11,404 nucleotides of DNA, taken from contig JAPLEC010000443.1 of the NCBI GenBank assembly GCA_026391515.1, positions 1 to 11,404 of the forward strand, read 5' to 3'. Both the position numbers and the translations under genes were made by a program. Positions 1 through 6,635 of this stretch are shown here, piece by piece; positions within the stretch are counted from its first letter, which is position 1; each line of letters begins with the position of its first letter. Origin of the DNA: Bacteroidia bacterium. Its GTDB lineage: Bacteria > Bacteroidota > Bacteroidia > Bacteroidales > VadinHA17. The notes beneath the pieces were generated by a model that was given only the letters and a program-made list of their open reading frames with translations, was not told the DNA's origin and did no database searches.

Positions 1-231
1 TAATATTTCAATCATAACGTATGTTAATTTCAATGTTAATATATTGATTATCAAAAGTTATATATTTTTTAACATGTTTAAAAAATGTTTATTCTTTAAT
101 GATTGTATGAAAAACAACATAAATTTAAATTTATTTCTAACCTAATTAACAGCATAACAATATCATTATATATAAGAAAGTTTTAAAATATTAAATGATT
201 ATATAATGTTAATAAAGGAATAAAAAGCTCT
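1..231. other. AT-rich non-coding region upstream of nadA
   Basis: All frames are broken by frequent stops, so no gene tail or small gene is supported here. The region is very rich in A and T and presumably holds the nadA promoter and leader. I did not find a convincing Bacteroidota-type TAnnTTTG box. Several short AT palindromes occur, including a 16-base perfect one at 119-134, but such matches are expected by chance at this composition. Confidence 0.6.
214..219 (+). promoter_or_regulatory. Possible Shine-Dalgarno for nadA
   Basis: The hexamer AAAGGA ends 12 bases before the nadA ATG at 232, which is slightly far. It is the only purine-rich element of this kind near the start. Many Bacteroidota genes do without a strong Shine-Dalgarno, so its role is uncertain. 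Confidence 0.35.
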
Positions 232-1185
232 ATGAAAAGAAAAGAGAAAAAAGATTATATATCAGAAATACGAAGAATAAAGGCTGAAAAAAATGCAATT
301 ATTCTGGCTCATTATTATCAGGCAGGTGAAATTCAGGATATTGCTGATTTTGTTGGAGATAGTCTTGCTCTTTCGCAAAAAGCAGCTGTGAATGATGCAG
401 ACATTATTCTTTTTGCAGGAGTAAAATTCATGGCAGAAACTGCAAAAATTCTGACTCCGGGAAAAAAAGTTCTCCTCCCCGATTTAGATGCAGTATGTTC
501 ACTGGCTGATTCATGTAAAGAAAAAGATTTCCGGGAATTCATTAAGAATAATCCTGGAAGAACAGTTATATCATATATAAACACAACTGCAGAAATAAAG
601 GCATTATCAGATATTATTTGCACATCATCAAATGCAGTCCAGATTGTTGATTCACTTCCAAAAGATGAAAAAATAATCTTTGCACCAGACAGAAATCTTG
701 GAAATTATGTTTTAAATAAGACAGGACGAGATATGGTAATATGGAATGGAACATGTCATGTTCATGAGGAATTTTCACTGGAAGCAATTTTAAGTTTAAA
801 AGATAAAAACCCTGATGCAAAAATTATAGTTCATCCTGAATGTGAGCTGCCGGTAAGAATGGTAGCAGATTATATTGGTTCAACATCAGCTTTGCTTAAT
901 TTTACAAAAAGTGATAATGGTAATTGTTATATTATAGCAACAGAACCGGGAATAATTCATCAGATGAAGAAACAAAACCCGACGAAAAAATATATTCCGG
1001 TACCACCAAAAGACTCTACATGCGGTTGCAGCGAATGTAACTTCATGAAACTTATTACAATAGAAAAAATATACAGATGTCTGAAAAATGAAAAGCCGGA
1101 AATATTTGTTGATAATAAAATATTGATTGATGCCCAAAAACCAATAAAAAGAATGATGGAGATTTCTAAAAAACTTGGACTGTAA
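232..1185 (+). CDS. nadA: Quinolinate synthase (NadA)
   Basis: NadA condenses iminoaspartate with dihydroxyacetone phosphate to make quinolinate in de novo NAD synthesis, using a cytoplasmic [4Fe-4S] enzyme. The 317-residue length fits the family. Visible hallmarks are AHYYQ (residues 26-30), the GDSLALSQ segment (42-49), VCSLADSC (88-95), WNGTCHVHE (171-179), HPEC (201-204) and a cysteine cluster C264-G-C266-S-E-C269 followed by NFMK. By alignment with the known enzymes, C89, C175 and one of the last cysteines (probably C269) should hold the cluster. The start is ATG, with a weak upstream AAAGGA. No nadB or nadC lies beside it, although bacteria often cluster them. It ends 3 bases before the repeat-protein gene, so the two are probably co-transcribed. 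A valine replaces the glycine that normally precedes C89. Confidence 0.96.
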   Translation: MKRKEKKDYISEIRRIKAEKNAIILAHYYQAGEIQDIADFVGDSLALSQKAAVNDADIILFAGVKFMAETAKILTPGKKVLLPDLDAVCSLADSCKEKDFREFIKNNPGRTVISYINTTAEIKALSDIICTSSNAVQIVDSLPKDEKIIFAPDRNLGNYVLNKTGRDMVIWNGTCHVHEEFSLEAILSLKDKNPDAKIIVHPECELPVRMVADYIGSTSALLNFTKSDNGNCYIIATEPGIIHQMKKQNPTKKYIPVPPKDSTCGCSECNFMKLITIEKIYRCLKNEKPEIFVDNKILIDAQKPIKRMMEISKKLGL

Positions 1186-1188
1186 ACC

Positions 1189-2742
1189 ATGAGAAAAATA
1201 TTAATCATATTCATCTTAATAATATTCGGAATAAGCGGATATTCTCAGATAAATGAAGAATTGAAAGACGGTTATCAGGTATTTAAATATCCGAATGGAA
1301 CTGTTTCAAGCGAAGGATTAATAAAAAACGGAAAACCAGATGGATTTTGGAAGAGTTATTATGTGACAGGTATTAAAAAGTCTGAAGGAAGATATACCAG
1401 CTTTAAGCTTGACAGCATCTGGTTATTCTATGATCAGATAGGAGATACTACCGATAAGATCAGCTACTTGTTCGGAAAGAAAAACGGGTATTATTATAAA
1501 TATAAGAAAGATCCTTCTGTAGGAACCTATATCTGGTCAAAAGAGCTTTTTGCAGGCGACAAAAAAGAAAGAACAGCGTTTATATATTTTCCAGATGGTA
1601 AAATACAGCAAACCATACCATACAATTCAGGGAAAAAAGAAGGATTATCAAAAGAATTTGATCAGGAGGGGAATGTAATTGTCTTGCTTGAATATAATAA
1701 CGACTTCCTTGTAAGCAGAGAAAAAATTAACAGATATGATAATAACAGGTTAAAGCAGGGAGAGTGGAAAGAATTTTATCCAAACGGAAAAATAAAGTCG
1801 GAAAAAACATATAAAGACGATCTGCTGCATGGATACTACAAAGATTATGATACTAAAGGGAACCTGGTGCTTACCATGCTTTATGAAAATGGATCAATTG
1901 TTAAATCTAATGTTGAAGATCAGCCAGAGATTGATTTTGTGAAAAGATACGACAGTGACAATAAGCTGATTTATATCGGTCCATATAGAAATAATGTACC
2001 TGTCGGTGTTCACAGAGAATACGGACCGGACGGTAAAATAACCAAAGCATATATTTACAATGATAATGGTTTACTGATGTCAGAAGGAATAGTTGATGAA
2101 TCAGGAAACTTTAACGGAAAATGGAAAGACCTCTATCCTGACGGAAAAGTACAGGCCGAAGGAGCGTATACCGACAACAGGAGAACCGGTTTATGGAAAT
2201 TCTATAATATTTCTTCTAAGGTTGAACAGACAGGATATTATAACAACGGAAGACCCGACGGTTTATGGAAATGGTATTATGATAACGGAGCCATCTTAAG
2301 GGAAGAAGAATATTTTCAGGGTCAGCGCGATGGAGCTTATGCTGAATATTCAGAAACCGGAGATATTGTCGGGCAAGGCCAGTATTCGGACGGAGAAAGA
2401 AACAGCGACTGGAAATTTAAAGCAGGCGATAATATGGAAGCAGGAAAATATATTATCGGATTAAAAGACGGCTTGTGGAAATCATATTATTTGGATGGGA
2501 AATTAAGATTTAAAGGAAATTTTGTACAGGGCAACCCTGATGGTCAGCAGCTTTTTTATTATGAAAATGGAAAATTGAAGGAAGAACAATTTTATAAAAT
2601 GGGAATCAGGCAGAAAATCTGGAAAAAATTCGACGAAGAAGGATCTCCTGTCCTGACAATTACTTATAAAGACGATGTCGAAACAAGTATTAATGGAGTG
2701 AAAATAAATCTTCCCGAAAGCGACACGAAGCTGATAAAATAA
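1189..2742 (+). CDS. Secreted MORN/YwqK-like repeat protein
   Basis: This 517-residue protein begins with a type I signal peptide (about residues 1-19, ending GYS before Gln), so it is predicted to be exported to the periplasm or beyond. The rest is made of degenerate repeats of about 24 residues with the core G-x-W-K-x-Y-x-x-x-G-K-(6 residues)-Y-x-x-G. Repeats starting near residues 310, 334, 358, 382, 406, 428, 452 and 476 are in almost perfect register, and looser copies fill 28-300. This pattern is known from MORN-repeat and YwqK-type proteins. Databases often label these 'toxin-antitoxin system YwqK family antitoxin', but no partner toxin is seen here and I do not adopt that name. No enzyme motif is visible. 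It sits 3 bases after nadA and 12 bases before ruvB. The function is unknown; such repeats usually form extended beta-hairpin scaffolds for protein or membrane contact. Confidence 0.85.
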   Translation: MRKILIIFILIIFGISGYSQINEELKDGYQVFKYPNGTVSSEGLIKNGKPDGFWKSYYVTGIKKSEGRYTSFKLDSIWLFYDQIGDTTDKISYLFGKKNGYYYKYKKDPSVGTYIWSKELFAGDKKERTAFIYFPDGKIQQTIPYNSGKKEGLSKEFDQEGNVIVLLEYNNDFLVSREKINRYDNNRLKQGEWKEFYPNGKIKSEKTYKDDLLHGYYKDYDTKGNLVLTMLYENGSIVKSNVEDQPEIDFVKRYDSDNKLIYIGPYRNNVPVGVHREYGPDGKITKAYIYNDNGLLMSEGIVDESGNFNGKWKDLYPDGKVQAEGAYTDNRRTGLWKFYNISSKVEQTGYYNNGRPDGLWKWYYDNGAILREEEYFQGQRDGAYAEYSETGDIVGQGQYSDGERNSDWKFKAGDNMEAGKYIIGLKDGLWKSYYLDGKLRFKGNFVQGNPDGQQLFYYENGKLKEEQFYKMGIRQKIWKKFDEEGSPVLTITYKDDVETSINGVKINLPESDTKLIK

Positions 2743-2754
2743 TTATATTGCTTT

Positions 2755-3780
2755 ATGGAAGAAAATTTCAGTATCCGGAAGAACGACATTTCAATACCTG
2801 ACAAGGAATTTGAAAAGCAGCTAAGACCCGTTAACTTCAATGATTTCAGGGGACAAAAGCAGGTAATTGATAATCTGATAGTTTTTGTAACCGCTGCAAA
2901 AAAAAGAGGCGAACCCCTCGACCATGTCCTTTTGCATGGACCCCCGGGTCTTGGAAAAACAACGCTGGCGTCAATAATTTCAAATGAGCTCCAGGTTAAT
3001 ATTCGTGTTACATCTGGACCGGTTCTCGACAAGCCTGGCGACCTGGCAGGATTACTTACAAATTTAGAGGAGGGCGATGTTCTTTTTATAGATGAGATAC
3101 ACCGCCTGAGTCCTGTTGTTGAAGAATATCTTTATTCGGCAATGGAAGATTTCCGGGTCGATATTATGATCGATAAAGGCCCAAGTGCAAGATCGGTTCA
3201 GCTGACACTTAATAAGTTCACTCTAGTCGGGGCAACAACAAGATCCGGATTGCTTACCAGTCCGCTCAGGGCCAGGTTTGGCATCACTTTCCACCTTGAA
3301 TATTATGACCAGGAAGTTCTCTCTTGGATAGTAAAAAGATCTGCAGGAATTCTTAAAATAAAAATTGAAGAAAATGCAGCGGTCGAAATAGCAAAAAGAA
3401 GCCGGGGAACACCAAGAATCGCAAACGCACTTTTAAGAAGAATCCGCGATTTTGCACAGGTTAAAGGCACCGGAAAAGTTGACCTTGAAATAACAAAATA
3501 CAGCCTTAATGCTCTTAATATTGATCAGTTCGGGCTTGATGAAATGGACAACAGAATACTTTCAGCAGTGATTAATAAATTTAACGGAGGTCCGGTCGGA
3601 TTAAATACAATAGCTACTGCAGTGGGTGAAGAAAGTGGCACCATTGAAGAAGTTTATGAACCGTTTCTTATTAAAGAAGGTTTTCTTAAACGAACACCAC
3701 GGGGTCGTGAAGCAACGGAACATGCTTATAAACACCTGGGAATCAAATTTAAACGCGATTTAAACGGCTCTCTTTTCTAA
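2755..3780 (+). CDS. ruvB: Holliday junction branch-migration ATPase RuvB
   Basis: RuvB is the hexameric AAA+ motor that, with RuvA, drives branch migration of Holliday junctions for RuvC cleavage in recombinational repair. The 341-residue length is typical. The N-terminal LRPVNFNDFRGQ segment is followed by Walker A GPPGLGKTT (62-70), Walker B FIDEIH (111-116), sensor 1 ATTRSG (160-165), the arginine-finger region LRARFG (171-176, R174), sensor 2 RGTPRIANALLRR (about 217-229) and a C-terminal winged helix ending in KRTPRGR (about 322-328). All key residues are present. No Shine-Dalgarno is evident before the ATG. The gene follows the repeat-protein gene by 12 bases and converges on the Crp/Fnr gene, with a hairpin between. 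ruvA and ruvC are not in the window. Confidence 0.98.
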   Translation: MEENFSIRKNDISIPDKEFEKQLRPVNFNDFRGQKQVIDNLIVFVTAAKKRGEPLDHVLLHGPPGLGKTTLASIISNELQVNIRVTSGPVLDKPGDLAGLLTNLEEGDVLFIDEIHRLSPVVEEYLYSAMEDFRVDIMIDKGPSARSVQLTLNKFTLVGATTRSGLLTSPLRARFGITFHLEYYDQEVLSWIVKRSAGILKIKIEENAAVEIAKRSRGTPRIANALLRRIRDFAQVKGTGKVDLEITKYSLNALNIDQFGLDEMDNRILSAVINKFNGGPVGLNTIATAVGEESGTIEEVYEPFLIKEGFLKRTPRGREATEHAYKHLGIKFKRDLNGSLF

Positions 3781-3803
3781 TAGGAAATCAGAATAGATGA
3801 TTC

Positions 3804-3843
3804 AGATGTAATTGTATTTAATTAAATACATTACTGATCTTTT
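3804..3843. terminator. Hairpin between convergent ruvB and Crp/Fnr genes
   Basis: The core is a perfect 18-base palindrome TGTATTTAATTAAATACA at 3813-3830. The stem continues outward: 3808-3811 (GTAA) pairs with 3831-3834 (TTAC), leaving 3812 bulged, and 3804-3807 (AGAT) pairs with 3837-3840 (ATCT), leaving 3835-3836 bulged. On the plus strand three further Ts follow (3841-3843), consistent with ending the ruvB transcript. The minus-strand side has no clear T tract, so bidirectional action is inferred. The hairpin overlaps the last codons and stop of the Crp/Fnr gene. It is rich in A-T pairs, so its stability is moderate. Confidence 0.5.
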
Positions 3844-4528
3844 CGAGACCTTTTTTATTTAAGATCCGGATCTTTCTTCCATTCAGCTCAACCAGCTTAT
3901 CTGATTTGAATTCTGATAAAAGCCTGATTACTGATTCTGTCGCAGTACCGACAATGTTAGCAAGCTCTTCACGGGTGAGCGATATCTGAAGATAGTTCTG
4001 ATCATCGAGACCAAAATCAGCAACAAGCAAAAGAAGTATTTCAGCAAGTCTTTCCCTGACAGTTTTCTGGGCAATGTCGGTTATAAAAGAATTTGCTTCA
4101 CCAAGCTCATGACAAGCCAGCTTAAGCAATTCATGAGCATAGCTGGAATTGGATTTAACAAATGATATAAGGATTTCTGAGGGAATAAAACAAACCCTGC
4201 AATCTTCTATAACTTTAGCAGAAGTACATGCTACCTCATTGCTCAGAACGCTTCGGTATGCAATAATATCTCCTGGTTTAGCAAAGCGTATAATCTGCTC
4301 TTTTCCGTCAAGCCCGGTTTTAAAAACTTTAATAATTCCGCTGTGGATACAGTAGAAACCGCTGATCCTGCTTCCTTCATTATAAAGAATCTCGCCTCGT
4401 TTGTACTGTCTGAATTCTTTTTCAAAATTCAGCAAATCAATTTCTTCCCGGGTTAGATATTTAAAAAGAGATCCGGTCTCAAACGCACATTTATCACAAA
4501 ACGGAATCGATATATCCTGTTGTTTCAT
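3818..4528 (-). CDS. Crp/Fnr-family transcriptional regulator
   Basis: The protein has 236 residues from the ATG chosen here. An N-terminal cyclic-nucleotide-binding-type beta-roll (about 20-125, with YKRGEILYNEG and the PGDIIAY turn) leads through the dimer helix (about 126-160) to a winged helix-turn-helix (LTREELANIVGTATESVIRLL, from about 184), which would bind DNA. It has FNR-like cysteines: C11-x-x-C14 at the N-terminus and C110-x-x-C113, where C113 falls in VCFIPSE, matching the position of E. coli FNR Cys122. This makes a redox or iron-sulfur sensor plausible but unproven; the third N-terminal FNR cysteine is absent. The frame also allows a TTG start at 4552, but that codon lies inside the likely promoter box, so the ATG is preferred. 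The regulon is unknown. The gene follows pheS on the same strand. Confidence 0.88.
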   Translation of the reverse strand: MKQQDISIPFCDKCAFETGSLFKYLTREEIDLLNFEKEFRQYKRGEILYNEGSRISGFYCIHSGIIKVFKTGLDGKEQIIRFAKPGDIIAYRSVLSNEVACTSAKVIEDCRVCFIPSEILISFVKSNSSYAHELLKLACHELGEANSFITDIAQKTVRERLAEILLLLVADFGLDDQNYLQISLTREELANIVGTATESVIRLLSEFKSDKLVELNGRKIRILNKKGLEKISNVFN

Positions 4529-4549
4529 TTTAAAGGATGAATTACAGTG

Positions 4550-4557
4550 CAAAGATT
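4550..4557 (-). promoter_or_regulatory. Candidate -7 box for the Crp/Fnr gene
   Basis: Read on the minus strand this is AATCTTTG followed by CAC, one mismatch from the Bacteroidota -7 consensus TAnnTTTG. A TTG lies about 23 bases further upstream, a little beyond the usual spacing for the -33 element. Transcription would begin near 4543-4546, giving a leader of about 16 bases before the ATG at 4528. Confidence 0.4.
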
Positions 4558-4564
4558 AACAATA

Positions 4565-4581
4565 GAACAGGTAAATTGTTC
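4565..4581. promoter_or_regulatory. Inverted repeat, possible operator upstream of the Crp/Fnr gene
   Basis: GAACA (4565-4569) and TGTTC (4577-4581) form a perfect dyad with a 7-base spacer. It sits just upstream of the candidate -7 box, in the short gap between the pheS stop and the regulator start. The position suits a repressor or autoregulatory site. It resembles neither the CRP (TGTGA/TCACA) nor the FNR (TTGAT/ATCAA) consensus, and a 5-base arm can arise by chance. Confidence 0.25.
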
Positions 4582-4588
4582 AATAAGA

Positions 4589-5629
4589 TTAAAAAGCGGT
4601 CTTAAATTGTTCCAGAAATCTGATATCGTTTTCAAAATAAAGCCGCAGATCATTTACCTGATATTTTAACATTGCCGGTCTTTCAATTCCCATTCCAAAA
4701 GCAAAACCGGTATATTTTTTACTGTCAATATTACATGACTCAAGAACAGCCGGATGAACCATTCCGCAGCCAAGAACTTCAAGCCAGCCTGTATATTTAC
4801 AAACATTGCATCCCTTACCTCCGCAAATTGTACAGTTGACATCCATTTCAGCCGATGGTTCGGTAAATGGGAAATACGAAGGCCTCAGCCTGATTTCTGT
4901 CTTCTTGCCATACATTTCACGCGCAAAAAACAGGAGTGTCTGTTTAAGATCTGCAAAAGAGACATTTTCGTCAATATAAAGACCTTCTACCTGATGGAAA
5001 ATGCAATGCGCCCTTGCTGAAATTGCTTCATTGCGAAAAACGCGACCCGGAGAAATAGTCCTGATAGGCGGCTTTTGACTCTGCATTACCCTCACCTGAA
5101 CGGAAGATGTATGTGTCCGGAGTAAAATATCCCCCGGATTGGAATCCTCTGGTGAGATCCGGGATATGTAAAATGTATCCTGCATATCTCTTGCAGGATG
5201 TTCGGGCGCAAAATTAAGCTTGGTAAAAACATGATCATCATTCTCAATTTCAGGACCTTCCGACACAGTAAAGCCGATACGTTCAAAAATTTCAATTATT
5301 TCATTTCTGATTATTGATATAGGATGCCTCGACCCAAGATTCCATGGAAATGAAGGTCTTGTCAGATCCATACTGTAAGATGTTTTACTGATAATCTGAA
5401 GTCCGGCCTTAAGGAGATTATATTTTTCGGAAGCGCTTTGTTTTAGTAAATTCAGCTTTTGTCCAATCTCTTTTTTATCTGCCGCAGAAACGTTTCTGAA
5501 CTCCTCGAAAAGATCTGAAATAAGCCCTTTTTTACTTAAAAATTTTAAACGAAAAGATTCAAGTTCTTCATGACTTTTTAAAGAAGCAGCAGAAATTTCG
5601 GCTAAAAGGTTGTTTATTCTATCAAGCAT
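4589..5629 (-). CDS. pheS: Phenylalanyl-tRNA synthetase alpha subunit
   Basis: PheS is the catalytic subunit of the alpha2-beta2 class II synthetase that charges tRNA-Phe in the cytoplasm. At 346 residues it has the expected layout: an N-terminal coiled-coil tRNA-binding region (about 1-85), the catalytic domain with GFTVSEGPEIE (119-129), RTHTSSVQVR (171-180), motif 2 around GRVFRNE (195-201) with CIFHQVEG (209-216), and motif 3 GFAFGMGIER (308-317). Four cysteines, C266-x-x-C269 and C274-x-x-C277, form a zinc-knuckle-like insert seen in some bacterial PheS proteins. Motif 3 continues with proline at 318, where leucine or isoleucine is usual. pheT is not adjacent. The gene starts 26 bases after the isomerase gene on the same strand and is likely co-transcribed with it. 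Confidence 0.97.
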   Translation of the reverse strand: MLDRINNLLAEISAASLKSHEELESFRLKFLSKKGLISDLFEEFRNVSAADKKEIGQKLNLLKQSASEKYNLLKAGLQIISKTSYSMDLTRPSFPWNLGSRHPISIIRNEIIEIFERIGFTVSEGPEIENDDHVFTKLNFAPEHPARDMQDTFYISRISPEDSNPGDILLRTHTSSVQVRVMQSQKPPIRTISPGRVFRNEAISARAHCIFHQVEGLYIDENVSFADLKQTLLFFAREMYGKKTEIRLRPSYFPFTEPSAEMDVNCTICGGKGCNVCKYTGWLEVLGCGMVHPAVLESCNIDSKKYTGFAFGMGIERPAMLKYQVNDLRLYFENDIRFLEQFKTAF

Positions 5630-5655
5630 TGAAAAAGTATTTTGTACGGATATAA

Positions 5656-6471
5656 TTATTTATTGACGATTTTCATTTTAAGAATCTTGACATCAGTTAC
5701 TGGCTTATCGACACTATCTGTTTTTACCGTAGCAATTTTATCGACAACATCAAGTCCTTCTAAAACCTCCCCAAAAACAGTATATGTTCCATCGAGGCGG
5801 GGAACGCCGCCAATTTCTTTATATACGATTCGCTGATCTTCAGGAATTTTGTAATCTTCATTGGTTGTAAGATACTGAAACATTTTGACAAAAGCTATTT
5901 CCTGAATTTCACTTTCAGATAGCAGCGTCCCCGACAATCTTGCACTATCGGCAACTTGCCGGAGTGACTTATCAAACAAAGACTGTTTAATATTGCTGGT
6001 TATGCGCTGTTCTACATTGATCAACTCATCGTCAGTTAATTTAACACCCTGAACTATATAAAAATGTGTTCCTGAAGATCTCATTTCTGGATTTACATCG
6101 TTTCCTTCACGTGCCGCTGCCAGGGCTCCTTTTTTATGAAAATGCTGTTTATTGAATTCTGCAGGAATTGTGTAAGTATTCAGAGAATCAGCAGTTTTGG
6201 CAATTGGAATAGTCCTGGTTGCAGGATCGCCGGCCTGAATCATAAAATTATTTATTACACGATGAAAAGAAATACCCTCATAGAAGCCCGAATTAACGAG
6301 TTTAATGAAGTTATCCCTGTGAACAGGTGTATCGTCATACAACCTGACTTTAATGTCTCCAAGCGAGGTTTTTATCAAAATAACGGTATTTTCGTTACCT
6401 CGCGGAGCTTTACAGGCAAGAACAACAAATAAAAGCGAAAAAGTAAATATTCTTATAAATATTTTGTTCAT
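5656..6471 (-). CDS. Lipoprotein cyclophilin-type peptidylprolyl isomerase
   Basis: This 271-residue enzyme should catalyse cis-trans isomerisation of prolyl bonds in exported proteins. It starts with a lipoprotein signal (residues 1-19) and lipobox V-L-A-C20, so it is predicted to be anchored by a lipidated C20 in the envelope. The cyclophilin fold is marked by TSLGDIKVRLY (35-45), FHRVINNFMIQAGDP (69-83, with the catalytic Arg and Phe), GTHFYIVQG (134-142) and LDGTYTVFGEV (226-236). A mostly helical segment of about 75 residues (143-217) is inserted before the final strands. The frame is open to an upstream ATG at 6516, but that start would precede the signal peptide and overlap the promoter box, so the ATG at 6471 is chosen. 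pheS follows after 26 bases. Confidence 0.93.
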   Translation of the reverse strand: MNKIFIRIFTFSLLFVVLACKAPRGNENTVILIKTSLGDIKVRLYDDTPVHRDNFIKLVNSGFYEGISFHRVINNFMIQAGDPATRTIPIAKTADSLNTYTIPAEFNKQHFHKKGALAAAREGNDVNPEMRSSGTHFYIVQGVKLTDDELINVEQRITSNIKQSLFDKSLRQVADSARLSGTLLSESEIQEIAFVKMFQYLTTNEDYKIPEDQRIVYKEIGGVPRLDGTYTVFGEVLEGLDVVDKIATVKTDSVDKPVTDVKILKMKIVNK

Positions 6472-6513
6472 GAATATTACATTTTGGTTAATAATGTTAT
6501 GTAAATCTGAAAG

Positions 6514-6521
6514 CAAAGATA
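6514..6521 (-). promoter_or_regulatory. -7 promoter box for isomerase (and pheS)
   Basis: The minus strand reads TATCTTTG, followed by C, a perfect match to the Bacteroidota -7 consensus TAnnTTTG. A TTTG lies 16 bases upstream (minus-strand copy of 6538-6541), shorter than the usual spacing of about 19-21. Initiation would fall near 6507-6510, about 37 bases before the isomerase ATG. Confidence 0.6.
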
Positions 6522-6523
6522 TT

Positions 6524-6531
6524 TAACTTTG
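6524..6531 (+). promoter_or_regulatory. -7 promoter box for the flippase operon
   Basis: TAACTTTG, followed by CAC, is a perfect TAnnTTTG match. No convincing TTTG is present at -33 spacing, so the promoter may be weak or activator-dependent. Initiation near 6535-6538 gives a leader of about 100 bases before the flippase GTG at 6636. Confidence 0.55.
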
Positions 6532-6547
6532 CACGATCAAAAAAGAA

Positions 6548-6601
6548 ATGGATTTCAAATTATTCAGTTTTTACATAAATGGTTATAAAATAGTAATTTG
6601 A
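6548..6601 (+). CDS. Possible 17-codon leader ORF
   Basis: An ATG in the flippase leader opens a 17-codon frame (MDFKLFSFYINGYKIVI) that ends with TGA at 6599-6601, inside the left arm of the leader hairpin. It lies wholly between the predicted start of transcription and the flippase gene. No run of regulatory codons typical of attenuators is present and there is no clear Shine-Dalgarno, so it may be chance. Confidence 0.2.
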   Translation: MDFKLFSFYINGYKIVI

Positions 6602-6625
6602 AGCCTTGGGAACAGCTTAAATTAC
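6593..6625 (+). promoter_or_regulatory. Hairpin in the flippase 5' leader
   Basis: GTAATTT (6593-6599) pairs with AAATTAC (6619-6625), and AAGC (6601-6604) pairs with GCTT (6615-6618). G6600 is bulged and the 10-base loop is CTTGGGAACA. The hairpin ends 10 bases before the GTG start at 6636, near where a ribosome would load, so a role in translation initiation is plausible. There is no T tract after it, which argues against a simple terminator. Confidence 0.45.
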
Positions 6626-6635
6626 AAAATTAAAG

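Noticed and set aside
119..134. 16-base perfect palindrome ATAAATTTAAATTTAT
   Set aside because: Composed only of A and T in an extremely AT-rich region; no supporting context for an operator.
202..207. TATAAT hexamer before nadA
   Set aside because: Expected by chance in such AT-rich DNA, and the Bacteroidota primary sigma factor recognises a different -7 sequence.
333..623. Antisense open frame across nadA
   Set aside because: It lies wholly opposite a well-conserved gene, has no recognisable domain, and looks like a by-product of codon bias.
1189..2742. Reading the repeat protein as the antitoxin of a toxin-antitoxin pair
   Set aside because: It is large and secreted, and its neighbours are nadA and ruvB; no toxin-like gene is present.
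2664..3032. 122-codon antisense open frame across the start of ruvB
   Set aside because: It mirrors the conserved RuvB coding sequence and crosses a gene boundary; no protein family is recognisable.
4529..4552. TTG start giving an 8-residue longer Crp/Fnr regulator
   Set aside because: The TTG overlaps the likely -7 box, and an ATG lies just downstream before the conserved part.
6472..6516. Upstream ATG giving a 286-residue isomerase
   Set aside because: It would put 15 residues ahead of a clear lipoprotein signal and overlap the promoter box at 6514-6521.
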